64,000 nt of DNA from Antennarius striatus (lineage: Eukaryota; Chordata; Actinopteri; Lophiiformes; Antennariidae), in the NCBI RefSeq assembly GCF_040054535.1, contig NC_090788.1:710001-774000 (forward strand), given 5' to 3'. The notes under the pieces were generated by a model. It saw nothing but the letters and a program-made list of their open reading frames with translations. It was not told the DNA's origin and did not search any database. Position numbers and translations under genes: made by a program. Positions 33,401 to 64,000 of the stretch are shown here, piece after piece (the stretch's first letter is position 1; each line of letters opens with the position of its first letter).

Positions 33401-34811
33401 TTGATCCGCTCTGAACGCTTTTTTTTTTCCTCGCAGGATGGATGAAGTCGACGGTCGACATGAAAAGAAACTGCGAGCCCTTAGAAGCAGAACGGAATTA
33501 AAGGAAACTTTCATCTGGCGGTTCCTTCATTAGTCCTGAAACCAGCTTGAAGTCGATCATCCAGCTCGCGCTAAACAGCTACGCTACGCTACGCTAACAG
33601 GGCATCTGCAATTAAAAAGATGTCCGCCTGTCCGAGCGCTTCAGCGTTTGAGTGGGATGTACCGTCGTTCTGAAGCAGCTGGGTCTTCCCGTCGTTCTGC
33701 GTGAGCGACAAGCGGATGCTAGCGACGCTAACGACGCAGCCGATTAGCATCCTGAGACGCTTCGTTTACGCGTGGTTACCGTTTCTGTAGCGGTAACAAC
33801 TCCCGCGTTCTGAGCAGATTCATACGATACGAGGAGCAGACGTAGCAGCACGTTAGCGTAGCATGCTAACAGTTTGCGTCTCCATGGAGATATCTGACGG
33901 GTGTCGTCACGTGTTGGATCTGATGCATAGTAAAACTCAACAGTCGTGTTTGAAGCTCCGGTTCGGAACCACCAGACTAAAGATTCCAGCTTCCTGGGGG
34001 GTAAGGCGCCGGGGGGGTCATATGTACACATAGCAGGGAGGGACGGCTGCACATACAGGATGTAGACCTGGACACTGCATGCGTGTGACGCGTGATAACA
34101 TACTCACGTCCGTGTATGAATGATTATATAATTACACTACAGACATTTTACCAATTTGGAACAAAATGAAACCCAAAACAAAAGGTTGGCGGTTGAGATC
34201 CGCGTCCATGCTAACGACTGGGAGCTCCTTCTGGTACCTCATGCTGGACATGTTTCCGCACCACCTCTAGAACCGTGACTGTGTAAGGCATTAGATTTGT
34301 TCACCGGGGAGGGGGTCGGGGGTGTTGGAGGGTGGGGGGGCTGCTTTAGACTACCTGAAATGAACTGCAGAAACGAGGCGCGGCACCCAGAACGACAACG
34401 ACGGCTTTTCGCTGTTAAAACAATTATTTCCCTACTTTGGCAAAAACAAAATCATTTCTGAAACAGTCTCTGTTCACCAAAGGCGTCTCTGAGTGGAGCA
34501 GGTTCAGTACCGGAGACTCCGCCCAGTCGGTCCAATCCGGGTCGGGCTCCCGTCGGAACCACAAGCGAGGAGGCGGAGCCTCAGGCGGGGCGTTGGCCCC
34601 CGCCGTGGTCCCTCCAGCCAAGATTTACAGATTCCTCCGGCGATCAGTCTGTGGCTGCCCGGCGTCCTCAGCGTGAGCGTGTATGAGATCACAGCACTGT
34701 GCAAACTAAATGGAACACACCCGAACAAGTTGGCCCTTCAGTCCGTGACCTTTCATCTTGGTGAGAAAGAGAAAAATAGAAAGGAACATTTGTTGGAGCG
34801 CCGAGACGGAC
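30418..34811. other. intergenic up to the TMEM132E stop; includes its 3' UTR
   Basis: An 8-bp repeat (ATCCGACC/ATCCGATC) lies at 32094-32168, a purine-rich GAAGA stretch at 32410-32515 and G-runs at 32990-33025 and 34300-34340. The part next to 34811 must be TMEM132E 3' UTR, but no downstream AATAAA on the minus strand is clear enough to mark its end. No other exon is visible. Confidence 0.45.
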
Positions 34812-60019
<25,208 letters not shown>

Positions 60020-60036
60020 CTGAAACACACAGGGGG

Positions 60037-60422
60037 GTCAGGCAGGAAGTAGTCTGATCCCCGCAGGAAATAGTCTGACCCCTACAGGAAGTAGTCTGAT
60101 GCCCACAGGAAGTAGTCTAATCCCCGCAGGAAGTAGTCTGATCCCTGCAGGAAGTAGTCTGATCCCCGCAGGAAGTAGTCTGACCCTTGCAGGAAGTAGT
60201 CTGACCCCTGCAGGAAGTAGTCTGCTTCCTGGAGGAAGTGCTCTGCTTCCTGCAGGAAGTGCTCTGCTTCCTGGAGAAAGTGCTCTGCTTCCTGGAGGAA
60301 GTGCTCTGCTTCCTGGAGGAAGTGCTCTGCTTCCTGTAGGAAGTGCTCTGCTTCCTGGAGGAAGTGCTCTGCTTCCTGGAGGAAGTGCTCTGCTTCCTGC
60401 AGGAAGTGCTCTGCTTCCTGTA
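60037..60422. repeat. 21-bp palindromic repeat array, about 18 copies
   Basis: It starts only 18 bp upstream of the acceptor side of the exon at 59827-60019. Units are of the form TCTGCTTCCTGGAGGAAGTG on the right and CAGGAAGTAGTCTGATCCC on the left. Each has TTCC and GGAA arms. Confidence 0.95.
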
Positions 60423-61199
60423 CGCGGGACTGTTTTTTTTCCTAATCAGATGCTTTCAATGCGGGTCATCAACCAATCATGGCTCTTTGACAATGGGCGG
60501 GGCTAGGGTTAGCTCATCTTCTGCTTCGTGACTCCGCCTCCTGTTTTCCTCCTATTCAACACGCCGTACCTGAATGCGTCTCGGCGTCGGAGGAGCAAAT
60601 TAAATCTGTCGCGGTGCGTTCACTGACCTGTTTACCTCACAGTGGAGCTGACTTCAAACAGAACACAACTTTATTTACACGACGATGACGGACGTCAAAC
60701 GACTCTAAACTTCAATCCAGATGTTCAGACGTGGAAAATATAAAGTTTACAGACGTCAGAACTGATTTCAGCTCCAAAGCGAAACATCCTGTCGAGGCAG
60801 CGAATCGTTTCCCAGCTGTGTTTGTGGAATCCGACCGGAAGCTGCTAAACGTTTACATCCAACCAAACATCCATCCAGCTGTGTTTGTCGCAGCTCCACC
60901 ACCGGAGCAGACCTTAAACGCATCACCAGCACACGTCACGCTGAACGGCTTCCGTGGAGAAAAAAACAGATTCTCAAACCTCAAAACTCTTATTTCCATA
61001 TTTCTACTTCTGTAAAGGTCAGAAAATAATTAATTATGGGATGTTTTCGTTTTCACGCCTCGCTGCCGTCGTTCAGCACTGGGCTCTGATTCCAGCCAGA
61101 ACACAGATGACCTACACTCTGTCATGTGCCTGAATGCATCCCGCTGTTCAAAAAGCACTTAAATTAACAAACATCATCATTTTGAGACACGAAAATATC
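60423..61199. other. TMEM132E intron, no element recognised
   Basis: Unique sequence. Twin blocks CAGCTGTGTTTGT at 60819 and 60877 are the only repetition noticed. Confidence 0.4.
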
Positions 61200-61256
61200 A
61201 TATATATATATATATGTATACATATATACACATACTGTGTGTATATATATATATAT

Positions 61257-61304
<48 letters not shown>

Positions 61305-61312
61305 GTGTACAA
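61200..61312. repeat. (AT)n / (AC)n compound microsatellite
   Basis: Alternating purine-pyrimidine sequence throughout: AT, GTAT and CA blocks. Confidence 0.95.
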
Positions 61313-61617
61313 ATATATGTATATAAAATGTGTCTGATTCCAAATATCTGAATTTCCTCTTTGATGATGTCATCAAACGTCGTCCGCGTGTGAATCGTGT
61401 CATTAAAACGCTTCTGAAACCCCGACAAAGCGTCGGATCAGGGGGCGGAGCCTCCGTCGCTCCGATGAGTCGGATCCAGACGTCGGATCATCCGGGAAGA
61501 TGTGATGAAGACGAGAACAAAGAGATGAAGAGATCAGCAGCCGCCTGGAGGGAAGTCATTTCCTGAGTTTCAGGTAAATCTGAGTAAATAGAAGCAGATG
61601 TTCCAACAGGATCGGAT

Positions 61618-61758
<141 letters not shown>

Positions 61759-61876
61759 TTTAAGTCTTGGACAAACAGACCTGAATGAGATCAGTGAACG
61801 TCATGTTTCTTGTGACTGAGATTAAAGAGGGAAGAAAAGTTTCTGCATTTATGGAGTCATTACTGTTCAGAGTCCC

Positions 61877-62355
61877 CATCACAGCTTCATCTCAGCTTCA
61901 TCTCAGCTTCATCACAGCTTCATCTCAGCTTCATCACAGCTTCATCTCAGCTTCATCTCAGCTTCATCACAGCTTCATCACAGCTTCATCACAGCTTCAT
62001 CTCAGCTTCATCACAGCTTCATCACAGCTTCATCTCAGCTTCATCTCAGCTTCATCTCAGCTTCATCACAGCTTCATCACAGCTTCATCTCAGCTTCATC
62101 ACAGCTTCATCACAGCTTCATTACAGCTTCATCACAGCTTCATCTCAGCTTCATCTCAGCTTCATCACAGCTTCATCACAGCTTCATCACAGCTTCATCT
62201 CAGCTTCATCTCAGCTTCATCACAGCTTCATCTCAGCTTCATCTCAGCTTCATCTCAGCTTCATCTCAGCTTCATTTCAGGTTCATCTCAGCCTCGTCTC
62301 AGCTTCACCGCTTCATCACATCTTAATCTCAGTTTCATCTCAGCTTCATTACAGC
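61877..62355. repeat. 11-bp minisatellite, about 43 units
   Basis: Unit CAGCTTCATCT / CAGCTTCATCA. Eleven bases per unit rotate the frame, so the 223-codon frame is not a gene. Confidence 0.97.
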
Positions 62356-64000
62356 TTCATCTCAGCTTCTTCCTGCTGTGCCAAACAGCTGTATTACACC
62401 TCACACACATCTGTGGTTATCTTTGGCTGAAACGAGCCGTTTCCTCCTCGCTGTGACTCTGCGATGCTTCGTGTGTTTTCAGGACAGTCGGTTCTGAAAT
62501 GTCTGCAAATCACTACTTTGTGCAGAACTTAAGTAGAACTTAAAAAGCACACATTTGAATTTGCATGGACTGCATTCAGACTCAGGGACGAACAAACAGA
62601 AGCAGAGAAGTTCTTCTGTTCTGGTCGAAGTCGATGCTGCGTTCAGGGGCCAGTGGAAGGTCGTAAAAAAACACTGCAGAGAGAAACCAGTTCAACAAAA
62701 ACCTGTGGGCTTCACCTGGAGGCTAAAAACACTCTGAACACCAGAGGATACGCTGTTAGCATGTTGCTAAGGAAGTTCAGATGGAGTCAGTGGCTGGCTG
62801 TGTGCTGAGGCTAACGCTAAGCTAATATGTCCAGAACAGGAACAAAAACAAATTCAACGAGCTAATGGTTTCATGTTGATGTAGCACAGACATGCTAATG
62901 TTAGCTAACTATAGTTGCAACATGATTTTTATTGCATGCAAACATGCTAACATTAGCTGCAGATGTGCTAACATTCGTCACAGCGCTGGTTCCAGACATG
63001 CTAATGTTAGCTGATGGTGGAGCTATTTTTCAGAACCTGAAGGTTTTTTCAGAATCAGATTTGTTTAAACTCTAAACTTCCTGCAGGAAGTGATTGAAAA
63101 ACCAACGACGCGACGCCGTACAGGAAGTAACGCATAACCCGATGAAAAGAAACGCACACATCTCACACAACAAGATAAACGACGACACACAACCACGAAG
63201 ACGAGGAACAAACAGAAGACGTGAAGCGCGACGCGTCGTTTTTAAAAACAGAAAACAAAACATTTCTGAAACAGATAAAGGCGCAAAATTTCAAATTACT
63301 GATGTGTTATTTCTGTTTTTATGCTTAAAGACTCACAAACAACCGGAAACGGCGCGTCGTGAATCGATGTCACGAGGATTCCGTCACACCAGGAAGCCCG
63401 CGGCGCGTCCTCATGCTAACGGGCTTCCAGGCTGCGTTCAGGCGACACGTTAAAAAGAAAAAGAGACGCTGAATAAATCCATTGATTCTGATGCAATGCA
63501 GCGCGACGCCTGGACCCCGCCCCCCGCTGGACACGCCCCTCATGGTGATATCATGGGGGAAACGACACGGGTCGCTAAATGTAGCAGCAGAGTGCCTCCT
63601 GCCTTCTCGTTAGCTGATGAGCTAACAGACGGTAGCTAATTTGACTTATCCTTGTACATAACAACTAATTTCACCTACAATCGCTAACATTGCTAATATT
63701 AGCCAACTTCACATTTCATTGATAATAATAGCTATTGAAACCTACCATTGCTAATGTTAGCATATTACATTGAATATTAGCTATTTTCACTTATCATTGC
63801 TAATAACAGCTAATTTCTCCTACAATTTGCAATTTTGGCTACTTTTCTGTATCATTGCTAATAATAATAGTTGATTAGCCTAGCTAATCTGTGCTATCAT
63901 TGCTAACAGCAGCTAACCCCAGACATGTGCCGCTGCTGTTCAAACTCATCCAGTGAAATAAGATTTTTGTTTCAACAGACGGATCAAACATCCGCCTGAC
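62356..64000. other. TMEM132E intron to window end, with scattered GCTAA palindromes
   Basis: TGCTAATGTTAGC-type motifs cluster at 62750-63020 and 63590-63920. A solo ACTTCCTGCAGGAAGT lies at 63076-63091. No earlier TMEM132E exon is seen, so the next one must be further right. Confidence 0.5.

Noticed and set aside
63094..63453. 119-codon basic frame
   Set aside because: No homology recognised and no splice or promoter context; treated as intron.

Overview
This is a vertebrate nuclear DNA window, almost certainly from a teleost fish and probably a percomorph with fairly compact genes. The reasons are many short GT-AG introns (about 75-130 bp in the ligase gene), protein families restricted to animals, fish-style LINE, hAT and Tigger-like fragments, and a very heavy load of mini- and microsatellites. 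I see no prokaryotic or organellar features, no CRISPR array and no convincing tRNA or rRNA gene. All four recognisable genes lie on the minus strand, so in transcription order they run from the right end to the left: TMEM132E (5' part outside the window), RAD51D, LIG3, TMEM248.

Layout. 1-3.9 kb: repeats, namely a LINE 3' tail, a 29-bp minisatellite and a small Tigger-like DNA transposon with perfect 23-bp terminal repeats and TA duplications. 3.9-8.9 kb: TMEM248, seven coding exons, 316 residues. 9.5-16.8 kb: LIG3, complete. I could join 20 coding exons into one open frame of 992 codons with a start for a mitochondrial form, or 927 from the nuclear start. 17.3-24.4 kb: RAD51D, ten coding exons giving 328 residues, with the Walker A motif in exon 4. 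24.4-34.8 kb: intergenic DNA with repeats, including a 23-bp minisatellite also found in LIG3 and TMEM132E. 34.8-60.0 kb: the last six coding exons of TMEM132E (697 codons including the stop), split by introns of 1.3-7.8 kb that hold most of the arrays. 60-64 kb: intron of TMEM132E with more arrays.

Functionally, LIG3 and RAD51D are both DNA-repair genes: LIG3 seals nicks in the nucleus and mitochondria, and RAD51D acts in homologous recombination. They sit tail-to-head about 0.7 kb apart, between two genes for membrane proteins. TMEM132E, LIG3 and RAD51D are also near each other on human chromosome 17q12, so the order supports the identifications. TMEM248 lies elsewhere in human.

The most notable non-genic signal is the re-use of the same tandem-repeat unit at distant places and in both orientations: a 23-bp unit at three loci, a 29-bp unit at two, a 14-bp unit at three, a palindromic 21-bp unit with GGAA cores at two arrays plus one solo copy, and a 40-bp unit as one array plus one solo copy. 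A hAT-like transposon carries a 64-bp satellite inside it. No wholly new biological system is evident. Coordinates of exons were read by hand from splice signals and frame continuity and should be accurate to a few bases.
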